A program made the position numbers and the translations under genes. A model generated the notes under the pieces. The model was given only the letters and a program-made list of their open reading frames with translations. It made no database searches and was not told the DNA's origin. Positions 33,521 to 41,471 of a stretch of 41,471 bases of DNA are shown in pieces (positions within the stretch are counted from its first letter, which is position 1; each line of letters starts with the position of its first letter). This stretch comes from an uncultured Prevotella sp. (GTDB taxonomy: Bacteria > Bacteroidota > Bacteroidia > Bacteroidales > Bacteroidaceae): positions 1 through 41,471 of the forward strand of contig CAJKQX010000013.1 of NCBI GenBank assembly GCA_905202125.1. The letters are read 5' to 3'.

Positions 33521-35445
33521 TGATGAATTTCGGATATGTTACTGTGGCCGCTGCCATACCGGCGGTAAAAGTCTGTGATACGGAATATAATGTAAAACAG
33601 ATTGAGGATTTTATTGCACAGGCCGAAGGCAAAGGAGTCGAAATAATAGTTTTTCCCGAGTTATCTGTGACGGGCTATTCGTGTCAGGATTTGTTTGCCC
33701 AACAGATGCTCATCGAGCAAGCCGAAGTGTCGATTATCCAATTGCTCGATTTCACGCATAAACTTGATATTATAAGTATTGTAGGAGCGCCTGTCTGCAT
33801 CGGAAATTCATTGTACAACTGTGCAATCGTCATTCAACATGGATCAATCTTGGGCATTGTGCCCAAAACACATCTTCCCAACTATGGTGAGTTTTACGAG
33901 AAACGTTGGTTCGCCTCTTCTGCCAATCTGAGCAAAACCGAGATACGCTATGCCGGAAATTCTGTCGTAGTGGGACCCGACCCACAGTTGTTCTGCACGT
34001 CAGACGGAGTGATGTTTGGAATTGAAATATGTGAAGACGTATGGGCCCCGCTTCCTTGCAGCAACCGATTGGCTATGGCCGGCGCTGATATCATATTCAA
34101 TCTTTCTGCAAGTGACGAACTGATTGGTAAGCATGATTATCTCAAAAAACTGTTGTCGCAACAAAGTGCTCGTATGTTGGCAGGATATGTTTACAGCAGT
34201 TGCGGTTTCGGAGAAAGCACACAGGATGTCGTTTATGGTGGAAATGCTCTGATTTACGAGAACGGCTCGCTTTTGGAAGAAAGCGAACGTTTCAGTTTCA
34301 AGCCTCAAATGGTAATAAGTCAGATCGATGTTGAGAAATTGCGCGTGGAAAGACGTACAAATACCACGTTCGTCAATACACAATCAGACAGACAAGTCAC
34401 TATAATTCCGACGGAAATGGTTCAGCCTAAAGACTTTTCTCTTATCCGTCGGGTTGAACCTTATCCTTTCATTCCTAACGATAATGAAATGAATGACAGC
34501 TGTGGCGAAATCTTTTCCATACAAGTGGCAGGTCTTGCCAAACGAATCATGCACACAGGATGCAAACGTGTTGTGCTTGGCATCAGTGGCGGACTTGATT
34601 CCACATTGGCATTGTTGGTCTGTGTGAAAACATTCGATAAACTCGGATTGAACAGAAAAGGGATTATTGGTGTCACCATGCCGGGATTTGGAACGACAGA
34701 TCGTACATATAATAATGCAATCTCGTTGATGGATAGTCTTGGCATCACCAAGCGTGAAATCAATATCTCAAAGAGTGTCTTGGTACATTTCGAAGATATT
34801 GGTCATAATCCCGAAATACACGATGTGACATACGAGAACGGTCAGGCTCGCGAGCGTACACAGATACTTATGGATTTGAGCAATCAGATGGATGGCATAG
34901 TGATAGGAACCGGTGATCTCAGCGAACTTGCTTTGGGATGGGCCACATACAATGGCGATCACATGTCGATGTATGGAGTTAATGCCGGAATTCCCAAAAC
35001 ATTGATAAGATATCTTGTGCGTCATATTGCCGACGAATTGGATGAAATGTCTCGCAACACTTTGCTTGATATCATTGATACGCCGATAAGTCCGGAATTG
35101 ATACCGGCAGATGAGCAAGGAAATATAAAACAAAAGACGGAAGATCTTGTCGGTCCGTACGAGTTGCATGATTTCTTTTTGTATTATTTCCTGCGTTTCG
35201 GATTCAGACCGTCCAAGATTTTCGTGCTTGCACGAAAGGCTTTCGCTCCCGAGATTTATTCAGATGAAATAATCAAAAAATGGCTTAAGACATTCGTGAG
35301 ACGATTCTTTACACAGCAATTCAAGCGCTCTTGTCTCCCCGATGGACCAAAAGTGGGTAGCGTGAGTCTGAGCCCAAGAGGTGATTGGCGCATGCCTTCT
35401 GATGCCGTCTCCACATTGTGGATGAAGGAATGTGAAACTTTATGA
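33520..35445 (+). CDS. nadE: Glutamine-dependent NAD+ synthetase
   Basis: A 641-residue bifunctional enzyme for the last step of NAD synthesis. The N-terminal nitrilase-like glutaminase domain (about 1-280) has the Glu-Lys-Cys triad in IIVFPELSVTGYS, VPKTHLPNYGEFYEKRW and GIEICEDVWAP; the C-terminal ATP-pyrophosphatase domain (about 320-640) has the P-loop GISGGLDSTLALLV and GTGDLSELALGWATYNGDHMSMYG. Three starts are tandem (GTG 33517, ATG 33520, ATG 33523); I take 33520, overlapping the upstream stop by one base (TGATG), with 33523 equally plausible. Confidence 0.94.
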   Translation: MMNFGYVTVAAAIPAVKVCDTEYNVKQIEDFIAQAEGKGVEIIVFPELSVTGYSCQDLFAQQMLIEQAEVSIIQLLDFTHKLDIISIVGAPVCIGNSLYNCAIVIQHGSILGIVPKTHLPNYGEFYEKRWFASSANLSKTEIRYAGNSVVVGPDPQLFCTSDGVMFGIEICEDVWAPLPCSNRLAMAGADIIFNLSASDELIGKHDYLKKLLSQQSARMLAGYVYSSCGFGESTQDVVYGGNALIYENGSLLEESERFSFKPQMVISQIDVEKLRVERRTNTTFVNTQSDRQVTIIPTEMVQPKDFSLIRRVEPYPFIPNDNEMNDSCGEIFSIQVAGLAKRIMHTGCKRVVLGISGGLDSTLALLVCVKTFDKLGLNRKGIIGVTMPGFGTTDRTYNNAISLMDSLGITKREINISKSVLVHFEDIGHNPEIHDVTYENGQARERTQILMDLSNQMDGIVIGTGDLSELALGWATYNGDHMSMYGVNAGIPKTLIRYLVRHIADELDEMSRNTLLDIIDTPISPELIPADEQGNIKQKTEDLVGPYELHDFFLYYFLRFGFRPSKIFVLARKAFAPEIYSDEIIKKWLKTFVRRFFTQQFKRSCLPDGPKVGSVSLSPRGDWRMPSDAVSTLWMKECETL

Positions 35446-35475
35446 AATGCCTTGCATTAATAGATTTGGTTATTT

Positions 35476-35880
35476 ATGGACAATCTTGATAATAAGAAAG
35501 AACCCTCATATCTCAATCTTATCAGCCCGAGCCAGGCGGATGAATTGTATGAACGCATATTGAGAATATTGGTTGTCGGAAAAAAATATCGCGACAAGCA
35601 TTACTCGGCAAAGCAACTATCGGCTGATTTGAATACAAACACTCGTTATGTTTCTGTCGTATTCAACGTCCGATTCCATATGAATTATACGTCTCTCATT
35701 AACAAATTGAGAGTGGACGAAGCAATGAGTCTGCTTGCAGACAAACGTTATTCGAAACTCAAAATGCAAGACATCTCCGATATGGTAGGTTTCACAAACA
35801 GACAATCCTTTTATTCTGCTTTTTGCAAGTTTAAAGGTATGACACCATTGAATTATCGAAAAACATACTCATTGGATTGA
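35476..35880 (+). CDS. Small AraC-type HTH transcription factor
   Basis: A 134-residue protein made almost only of an AraC/XylS double helix-turn-helix: first HTH YSAKQLSADLNTNTRYVSVVFN, linker INKLRVDEAMSLLAD, second HTH LKMQDISDMVGFTNRQSFYSAFCKFKG, followed by the family's closing MTPLNYRK. There is no ligand-binding or receiver domain, so it probably acts constitutively or needs a partner. It sits 30 bases after nadE and 52 before the peptidase gene. The target is unknown. Confidence 0.88.
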   Translation: MDNLDNKKEPSYLNLISPSQADELYERILRILVVGKKYRDKHYSAKQLSADLNTNTRYVSVVFNVRFHMNYTSLINKLRVDEAMSLLADKRYSKLKMQDISDMVGFTNRQSFYSAFCKFKGMTPLNYRKTYSLD

Positions 35881-35932
35881 TTCCGCTGTTCCGACACATT
35901 GTTTGAATAAATCATTTATAAACATTATTTTG

Positions 35933-37882
35933 ATGACAACAGAATTTCATTATACAGAAGAAAGATTTGCAGATTTGCAAATGTTAAGATATCGATTGGC
36001 CGGATTTGATGAACTCGATCTACGACAGAAACTTTATATCTATTATCTTTCCAAAGCGGCATTGTCAGGCAGGGATATTACGACCGATCAGTTTGGAAAA
36101 TACAATTTGCGTATTCGTAAGATTCTTGAGGCCGTATATTGCAATTACAAAGGCGACCGCACATCATCTGATTATCAGAGTTTAGAAATATATCTCAAGC
36201 GCGTGTGGTTTTCAAACGGTATTTACCATCATTACGGTTGTGAAAAGTTCGTGCCGGCGTTTACCGAATCATTCCTTCGCAATGCCGTCAATGCGTTGGA
36301 TAAAACGCAACTGCCACTGAATGACAATGAGACTGTGGACGAAATGTGTGATGAAATTTTTCCCGTCATATTTGATGGAACATTGTTGGCAAAACGGGTA
36401 AACAAGACATCGGGCGAGGATTTGATACAAACGTCGGCTTGCAATTATTATGAAAACGTAACACAGGACGAAGTCGAGACTTATTATAATAAAATAAAGG
36501 TTGCAAACGATACGACTCCGCCTTCTTATGGATTGAATTCCAAACTGGTGAAAGAAAATGATAATCTCCGTGAATTGAAATGGACTGAGAGTGGGCTTTA
36601 CGGCAATGCAATAACAAATATCATACATTGGTTGTCCAAAGCTTCCGAGTATGCCGAAAACAATCAGCAACGTAAGATAATCTCAATACTGATTGACTAT
36701 TATCGTTCAGGAGATTTGAAAGTGTTTGACGAATTCTCCATTGAATGGCTGAAAGAATTAAGTGGCCGCATCGATTTTATCAACGGGTTTATCGAGGTGT
36801 ATGGCGATCCTCTCGGAATCAAAGGTTCGTGGGAAGGTTTTGTGTCATACAAGGATATTGAATCGACCAAGCGTACAGAGACCATCAGTCGCAATGCCCA
36901 ATGGTTTGAAGACCATTCACCCATAGATCCCCGTTTCCGCAAGCCCAAAGTACGTGGTGTAGTAGCCAACGTGGTATGCGCGGCAATGTTGGGCGGTGAT
37001 GAATATCCCTCGTCTGCTATCGGGATAAATCTCCCCAATGCCGATTGGATACGAGCGCAGCATGGTTCCAAGAGCGTAACAATCGGAAACCTGACCGAGG
37101 CTTATAATAAAGCTGCGGCCGGCAATGGTTTTAATGAAGAATTTGTGATTGATGAACAGACGATATCTATCATTCGCAAATATGGTCCGGTGTGTGATGA
37201 CCTGCATACCGATTTGCACGAATGTCTGGGCCATGGCAGTGGCCAACTGTTGTCGGGAGTAGATCCCGATGCGTTGAAAGCATACGGAAATACTATTGAG
37301 GAAGCCCGTGCCGATCTGTTCGGACTGTATTATATTGCTGATGACAAGATGCTTGAGTTGGGCCTTTTGGATAATAGCGAGGCTTACAAGGCCCATTATT
37401 ACACCTATATGATGAATGGATTGATGACACAATTGACACGCATAAAACCCGGCCATAAGATTGAGGAGGCTCACATGCGCAATCGTGCGCTCATAGCTCG
37501 TTGGGTATATGACAACTCGCGCGGAATTGTTCAATTTATCAAAAAGGACGGAAAGACATTCATACAGATTAATGATTATGCAGTCTTACGTGGATTGTTT
37601 GCGTCACTCCTCGCCGAAATTCAGCGTATCAAGAGTGAAGGCGATTACCTCTCAGCCAAACATCTTGTCGAGAGATATGCCATTGATGTTGACACTGAGC
37701 TTCATAATGAAGTGTTGGCTCGTTACGGTAAATTGAATATCGCTCCTTACAAAGGCTTTATCAATCCGTGGCTCAAACCTGTCTATTCTGATTCCGGAGA
37801 TATTGTAAATATTGAAATTGATTATACCGAAACTTACGAACATCAAATGTTGAGATATTCCGATGAATATGGATTCCTTTAA
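35933..37882 (+). CDS. M49-family dipeptidyl peptidase III-like metallopeptidase
   Basis: A 649-residue zinc aminopeptidase of family M49, removing dipeptides from N-termini. The zinc motif is HECLGH (H429, E430, H434, as HEXXGH), with the third ligand in the EEARAD block (E456-D461). Length is normal for bacterial DPP III. The ATG at 35933 is preferred over a TTG at 35903. No signal peptide or lipobox is visible in either version, so it appears cytoplasmic, unlike some exported Bacteroides relatives that I recall. It lies 9 bases before the AlkD-like gene. Confidence 0.92.
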   Translation: MTTEFHYTEERFADLQMLRYRLAGFDELDLRQKLYIYYLSKAALSGRDITTDQFGKYNLRIRKILEAVYCNYKGDRTSSDYQSLEIYLKRVWFSNGIYHHYGCEKFVPAFTESFLRNAVNALDKTQLPLNDNETVDEMCDEIFPVIFDGTLLAKRVNKTSGEDLIQTSACNYYENVTQDEVETYYNKIKVANDTTPPSYGLNSKLVKENDNLRELKWTESGLYGNAITNIIHWLSKASEYAENNQQRKIISILIDYYRSGDLKVFDEFSIEWLKELSGRIDFINGFIEVYGDPLGIKGSWEGFVSYKDIESTKRTETISRNAQWFEDHSPIDPRFRKPKVRGVVANVVCAAMLGGDEYPSSAIGINLPNADWIRAQHGSKSVTIGNLTEAYNKAAAGNGFNEEFVIDEQTISIIRKYGPVCDDLHTDLHECLGHGSGQLLSGVDPDALKAYGNTIEEARADLFGLYYIADDKMLELGLLDNSEAYKAHYYTYMMNGLMTQLTRIKPGHKIEEAHMRNRALIARWVYDNSRGIVQFIKKDGKTFIQINDYAVLRGLFASLLAEIQRIKSEGDYLSAKHLVERYAIDVDTELHNEVLARYGKLNIAPYKGFINPWLKPVYSDSGDIVNIEIDYTETYEHQMLRYSDEYGFL

Positions 37883-37891
37883 AATGCGATT

Positions 37892-38515
37892 ATGGAAAAT
37901 GCAGTCGAAGACAAAATAAGACATATCAAGCGTACTTTTCATTTGTTCATGAACGGCGTGACATCACGCTCGATGCGTGACAAAGGGCTCGATTATAAGA
38001 TTAACTGGGGTGTACCGTTGATGCAGCTCAGAACAATGGCTCAAGAATACGGCAAGGATTACGACTTGGCTGTCGGATTATGGACAAACGATATCCGTGA
38101 GTGTAAGATACTCGCAACGATGATCATGCCTTTCGGTGACATGTCGCGTTCGCTGGCAGAAGATTGGATGAAACATACGAAATCGGTGGAAATCATCGAA
38201 ATGTGCGCCTTGAACTTATTTCAATACATGGACGATGCTCAATCTCTGGCATACGGATGGTTGCAATCGGACAATGATTCGTTTCGTCTTTGTGCATGTC
38301 ATATATTGAACCGGTTGCTGATCAAAGGTCTTACTCCTGATGATTCTGACGCAGAAAGTATATTAAATGATATCTCAGTATTGTTTGCATCCAATAATAT
38401 GAGTTTGAAACATGCGGCTGTAAATTGTCTCGGTAGGCTGTCTCAATTGAACGAAACATGGACCAAACGTGTGGAAGATACGGCTCAACATCTAAATTTG
38501 GACATTTTTCAGTAG
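37892..38515 (+). CDS. DNA alkylation repair-like HEAT-repeat protein
   Basis: A 207-residue all-helical protein resembling the AlkD-type DNA glycosylase family (DNA_alkylation). Typical are WGVPLMQLRTMAQEYGKDYDLAVGLWTNDIRECKILAT near residues 48-88 and the later SFRLCACHILNRLL and NMSLKHAAVNCLGRLSQ helices. AlkD removes N3- and N7-alkyl purines; this copy is slightly short, and I cannot confirm the catalytic Asp/Arg/Trp set. It follows the M49 gene by 9 bases and probably shares its transcript. Confidence 0.75.
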   Translation: MENAVEDKIRHIKRTFHLFMNGVTSRSMRDKGLDYKINWGVPLMQLRTMAQEYGKDYDLAVGLWTNDIRECKILATMIMPFGDMSRSLAEDWMKHTKSVEIIEMCALNLFQYMDDAQSLAYGWLQSDNDSFRLCACHILNRLLIKGLTPDDSDAESILNDISVLFASNNMSLKHAAVNCLGRLSQLNETWTKRVEDTAQHLNLDIFQ

Positions 38516-38543
38516 TATCACGTCTTAATTTGATAAAAAGATG

Positions 38544-38551
38544 TAACTTTG
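38544..38551 (+). promoter_or_regulatory. -7 element (TAACTTTG) ahead of purA
   Basis: Match to TAnnTTTG, 72 bases before the purA start. Confidence 0.5.
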
Positions 38552-38623
38552 TGGACAATACATTGACTAAATTCAATTTTGTGTCAATAGATTATAAATC
38601 GAAAACAATAAAATAATTGATAA

Positions 38624-39898
38624 ATGAATACAGGTAAAGTGGATGTCCTATTGGGTCTTCAATGGGGTGACGAAGGAAAAGGAAAGGTCGTTGACGTTCT
38701 TACTCCTAATTATGATGTAATAGCTCGTTTTCAAGGTGGTCCGAATGCCGGTCATACTCTTGAGTTCGAAGGACAGAAATATGTCTTGCGCAGTATTCCA
38801 TCCGGTATTTTCCAGGGCGGAAAAGTGAATATCATCGGAAATGGTGTCGTTTTGGCTCCCGATTTGTTTATGAATGAAGCCAAAGAGTTGGAAAAGAGCG
38901 GACATGATTTGAAATCCCGCCTTCATATTTCGAGAAAAGCCCATCTCATCATGCCCACTCACCGTGTGCTTGATCGTGCACTCGAACAGTTGAAAGGCAA
39001 GAATAAGGTTGGTACAACCGGCAAAGGAATTGGTCCGACTTATACAGACAAAGTATCTCGTAACGGTTTGCGTGTCGGTGATATCTTCGAAGGGTTCGAA
39101 GAGAAATATGCAGCCCATAAGGCTCGTCACGAAGCCACTTTGAAAGCATTGGGCTTCACTGATTATGACATCACGGAGGACGAAGAACGCTGGATGGCCG
39201 GTATAGAATATATCCGCCAGTTCAATATCGTTGACAGCGAGCACGAGATCAATACCTTGCTGCGTGAAGACAAGTCCATTCTTTGTGAAGGTGCTCAAGG
39301 CACTATGCTCGATGTGGATTTCGGAAGCTATCCTTTCGTCACATCTTCCAATACCATTTGTGCCGGAGCTTGCGTCGGTTTGGGTATCGGTCCCAACAAG
39401 ATTGGCAATGTGTATGGCATCATGAAGGCCTACTGCACACGCGTTGGCGCAGGTCCGTTCCCGACAGAACTCTTTGATGAGACGGGTGCCGAGATCCGAC
39501 GCATCGGTCATGAGTACGGAGCAGTGACGGGTCGTGAGCGCCGTTGCGGATGGATTGACCTTGTCGCTTTGCGCTATGCCATCATGATAAACGGCGTGAC
39601 CCAACTCATCATGATGAAGAGCGATGTACTCGATGGATTCGATACAATCAAGGCTTGTGTGGCTTACAAACAAAATGGTAAGGAAATTAAAGATTTCCCG
39701 TACAACATAGAGGACAATATCGAACCTGTTTATGTGGAACTCCCCGGATGGAAATGTGATATGACAAAGTGCACGGATGAATCTCAATTCCCGGATACTT
39801 TTGTCGACTACATCAAATTCCTTGAGAAAGAGTTGGAAACACCTATCAAGATTGTATCCGTCGGCCCGGACCGTGAACAGACAATAGTAAGAAAATAA
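38624..39898 (+). CDS. purA: Adenylosuccinate synthetase
   Basis: A 424-residue GTP-dependent enzyme joining IMP and aspartate, the first committed step to AMP. The N-terminus VDVLLGLQWGDEGKGKVVDVL is the conserved nucleotide/IMP loop, followed by FQGGPNAGHTL, GNGVVLAPDLF, GTTGKGIGPTYTDKVSRNGLRVGD and the GTP-binding TGRERRCGWIDLVALRYA. Length is normal and the frame is intact. It has its own promoter element and is 11 bases upstream of hisS, so purA-hisS form an operon. Confidence 0.96.
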   Translation: MNTGKVDVLLGLQWGDEGKGKVVDVLTPNYDVIARFQGGPNAGHTLEFEGQKYVLRSIPSGIFQGGKVNIIGNGVVLAPDLFMNEAKELEKSGHDLKSRLHISRKAHLIMPTHRVLDRALEQLKGKNKVGTTGKGIGPTYTDKVSRNGLRVGDIFEGFEEKYAAHKARHEATLKALGFTDYDITEDEERWMAGIEYIRQFNIVDSEHEINTLLREDKSILCEGAQGTMLDVDFGSYPFVTSSNTICAGACVGLGIGPNKIGNVYGIMKAYCTRVGAGPFPTELFDETGAEIRRIGHEYGAVTGRERRCGWIDLVALRYAIMINGVTQLIMMKSDVLDGFDTIKACVAYKQNGKEIKDFPYNIEDNIEPVYVELPGWKCDMTKCTDESQFPDTFVDYIKFLEKELETPIKIVSVGPDREQTIVRK

Positions 39899-39909
39899 TC
39901 TTATTCACG

Positions 39910-41268
39910 ATGAGTAAGCCAAGTATACCTAAGGGCACGCGCGATTTCTCTCCACTGGAGATGGCACGGCGCAATTATATATTCAACACCATTAAGGGTG
40001 TCTTTTCGCTGTATGGTTTCCAACAGATAGAAACACCTGCAATGGAGACATTGCAGACATTGATGGGTAAATATGGAGACGAGGGTGACAAGTTGCTCTT
40101 CAAAGTTCTGAATTCAGGTGATTATATGAATAAGGTCACGGATGAGGAATTTGCCGAACGCAATTCGTTGCGACTTGCATCCAAACTGTGCGAGAAAGGT
40201 CTTCGTTATGATCTTACCGTACCCTTTGCCAGATACGTTGTGATGCACAGAGAGGAACTCCAACTGCCGTTCAAGCGTTATCAGATACAGCCGGTATGGC
40301 GTGCGGACCGTCCTCAGAAAGGCCGTTACCGTGAGTTCTATCAGTGCGACGCAGACGTTGTCGGTTCGACATCACTGTTCAATGAGGTTGAACTCATGCA
40401 GATGGTTGATACGGTTTTCACTCGTTTAGGTGTGCGCGTAGCCATCAAAATAAATAATCGCAAAATCCTTACGGGCATAGCCGAGACTATCGGAGAAGCC
40501 GAAAAGATAGTTGATATCACAGTTGCCATAGACAAACTGGACAAGATTGGTCTTGATGGAGTGAACAAGGAACTTGCCGATTGTGGTATCAGCAACGATG
40601 CGATAGAGAAACTTCAACCTATCATACAGTTGAGTGGTAGCAATGAAGACAAACTCAATGTAATCGGTGGTATCCTCGATTCGTCCGAGATTGGTCTCAA
40701 AGGTGTCGAGGAGGTTCGTTTCATTCTCGATATGCTCGGGAACTGTGATTTGAACAATGAGATACAGTTCGACCTAACATTGGCCCGTGGCTTGAATTAT
40801 TATACCGGTGCCATCTTTGAGGTGAAAGCTTTGGATTTTCCCATTGGCAGCATTTCCGGTGGCGGTCGTTACGACAATCTTACCGGCATCTTCGGTCTCC
40901 CCGGCATCAGTGGGGTAGGCATCTCTTTTGGTGCTGACCGTATTTATGATGTCCTCAATGGTCTTGAACTTTATCCCAAAGAAGCCATCAACAAGACACG
41001 TCTGTTGTTTATCAATTTCGGTGACGATGAGACTGCATACAGCATGCCCGTCATCCAACAGTGTCGCGAGGTTGGCATCAGCACCGAGCTTTATCCCGAC
41101 AGTAACAAGATGAAGAAACAGATGAGCTATGCCAATGCCAAAGGTATTCCTTTTGTGGCACTTGCCGGAGAAAGCGAAATGGCTGAAGGTAAGTTCACTC
41201 TCAAAAATATGGAGACCGGAGAACAGCAAGTCGTTTCGCCCGAACAACTCATTGAGTTGGTGAAATAA
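39910..41268 (+). CDS. hisS: Histidine-tRNA ligase
   Basis: A 452-residue class II synthetase charging tRNA-His. It starts with PKGTRDFSPLEMARRNYIFN, followed by motif 2 region YQIQPVWRADRPQKGRYREFYQCDADVVGS, the HisRS-specific LARGLNYYTGAIFEV and SGGGRYDNLTG, motif 3 in GVGISFGADRIYDVL, and a C-terminal anticodon-binding domain (about 360-452, LLFINFGDDETAYSMPV). The frame is intact. A strong terminator follows 36 bases after the stop. Confidence 0.96.
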   Translation: MSKPSIPKGTRDFSPLEMARRNYIFNTIKGVFSLYGFQQIETPAMETLQTLMGKYGDEGDKLLFKVLNSGDYMNKVTDEEFAERNSLRLASKLCEKGLRYDLTVPFARYVVMHREELQLPFKRYQIQPVWRADRPQKGRYREFYQCDADVVGSTSLFNEVELMQMVDTVFTRLGVRVAIKINNRKILTGIAETIGEAEKIVDITVAIDKLDKIGLDGVNKELADCGISNDAIEKLQPIIQLSGSNEDKLNVIGGILDSSEIGLKGVEEVRFILDMLGNCDLNNEIQFDLTLARGLNYYTGAIFEVKALDFPIGSISGGGRYDNLTGIFGLPGISGVGISFGADRIYDVLNGLELYPKEAINKTRLLFINFGDDETAYSMPVIQQCREVGISTELYPDSNKMKKQMSYANAKGIPFVALAGESEMAEGKFTLKNMETGEQQVVSPEQLIELVK

Positions 41269-41304
41269 TAGTCCGATACATTACAAGATTATCTATCCAA
41301 TGTG

Positions 41305-41348
41305 AGCATGAAAGAATTTCGACGGATTCTTTCATGCTTTTATTTTTT
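41305..41348 (+). terminator. Rho-independent terminator after hisS
   Basis: A perfect 13-bp stem (41305-41317 with 41326-41338), an 8-base loop and a T-rich tail TTTATTTTTT. Confidence 0.92.
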
Positions 41349-41426
41349 GTGGTCTGGATAATGTCTGCCTTTTGTCATGAGGTTACACGATACTGTTTCT
41401 TTGAGTGTGTCTGAGCGAAGGCACTG

Positions 41427-41457
41427 AAAAAAAGGACCCGTCCATTTGGACAAGTCC
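41427..41457 (-). terminator. Minus-strand terminator of a gene beyond the right edge
   Basis: Arms at 41434-41443 and 41448-41457 pair fully only when read on the minus strand (two G-U wobbles; on the plus strand these are C-A mismatches), followed there by seven T. The orientation shows that an unseen minus-strand gene ends just past the window. Confidence 0.8.
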
Positions 41458-41471
41458 CGAGAAGTTTGTAG

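Noticed and set aside
38529..38551. TTTG placed 11 bases before TAnnTTTG, also seen before 6312 and 19224, as a shared promoter variant
   Set aside because: The known Bacteroidota spacing is about 19 bases, and TTTG is very common in this AT-rich DNA, so three cases are not convincing.
38648..39787. Long minus-strand open frame (379 codons) opposite purA
   Set aside because: It is a shadow of the purA coding frame; purA on the plus strand has full family motifs and a normal length.

Overview
The window is a piece of a Bacteroidota chromosome, most likely order Bacteroidales (Prevotellaceae/Muribaculaceae-like; family not resolvable from sequence alone). Evidence: a complete Bacteroides-type Bat (aerotolerance) operon, a short primary sigma factor lacking region 1.1, Bacteroidota-restricted families (DUF4494, DUF2027-Smr, DUF2520, DUF2582 winged helix, EFR1 ferredoxin), near absence of Shine-Dalgarno sequences, and at least thirteen gene-proximal copies of the Bacteroidota -7 promoter element TAnnTTTG. 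No rRNA, tRNA, CRISPR array or prophage was seen.

Layout. 1-1037: ISAs1-family transposase cut by the window edge. 1259-2439: DUF4494 gene plus PLP-binding YggS. 2440-2978: non-coding, with a strong terminator and a 22-nt tandem palindromic array. 2979-4249 (minus): DUF1573 and EFR1 flavodoxin/ferredoxin. 4473-7063: aspS and two small winged-helix-like proteins. 7125-7299: a MITE-like element with 16-bp perfect inverted ends and a 4-bp target duplication. 7384-8448: manC. 8551-12327 (minus): glnS, TPR protein, DedA operon. 12459-14871 (minus): sua5 and a CLC channel. 15263-16806 (minus): a decaying cluster of truncated acetyltransferase, alpha/beta hydrolase and a 42-codon stub of a RibD/DHFR-like reductase. 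17100-18080: fmt. 18167-19039 (minus): rpoD. 19267-21202: DUF2520, kdsC-like phosphatase, maf.

21203-22056 is the longest non-coding stretch. It holds a second 22-nt array (five units) closely related to the one 18.7 kb away, a 121-bp near-perfect palindrome, and two smaller hairpins. 22057-30390 is the Bat operon: MoxR ATPase, DUF58, an Ig/TM BatD-like protein, BatA, BatB, BatC, and an 856-residue ORF in which BatD and BatE are fused in frame. Downstream, 30408-41268 is a run of plus-strand housekeeping genes: PAP2 phosphatase, queA, DUF2027-Smr, nadE, a stand-alone AraC-type HTH, an M49 peptidase, an AlkD-like HEAT protein, purA and hisS, closed by a strong terminator facing another terminator that serves a minus-strand gene beyond the edge.

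The coding content is mostly ordinary. The least explained signals are the non-coding elements: the two related 22-nt arrays (plus a decayed third at the aspS stop), the 121-bp palindrome and the MITE-like element. The BatD-BatE fusion and the degenerating minus-strand cluster are the most notable coding observations.
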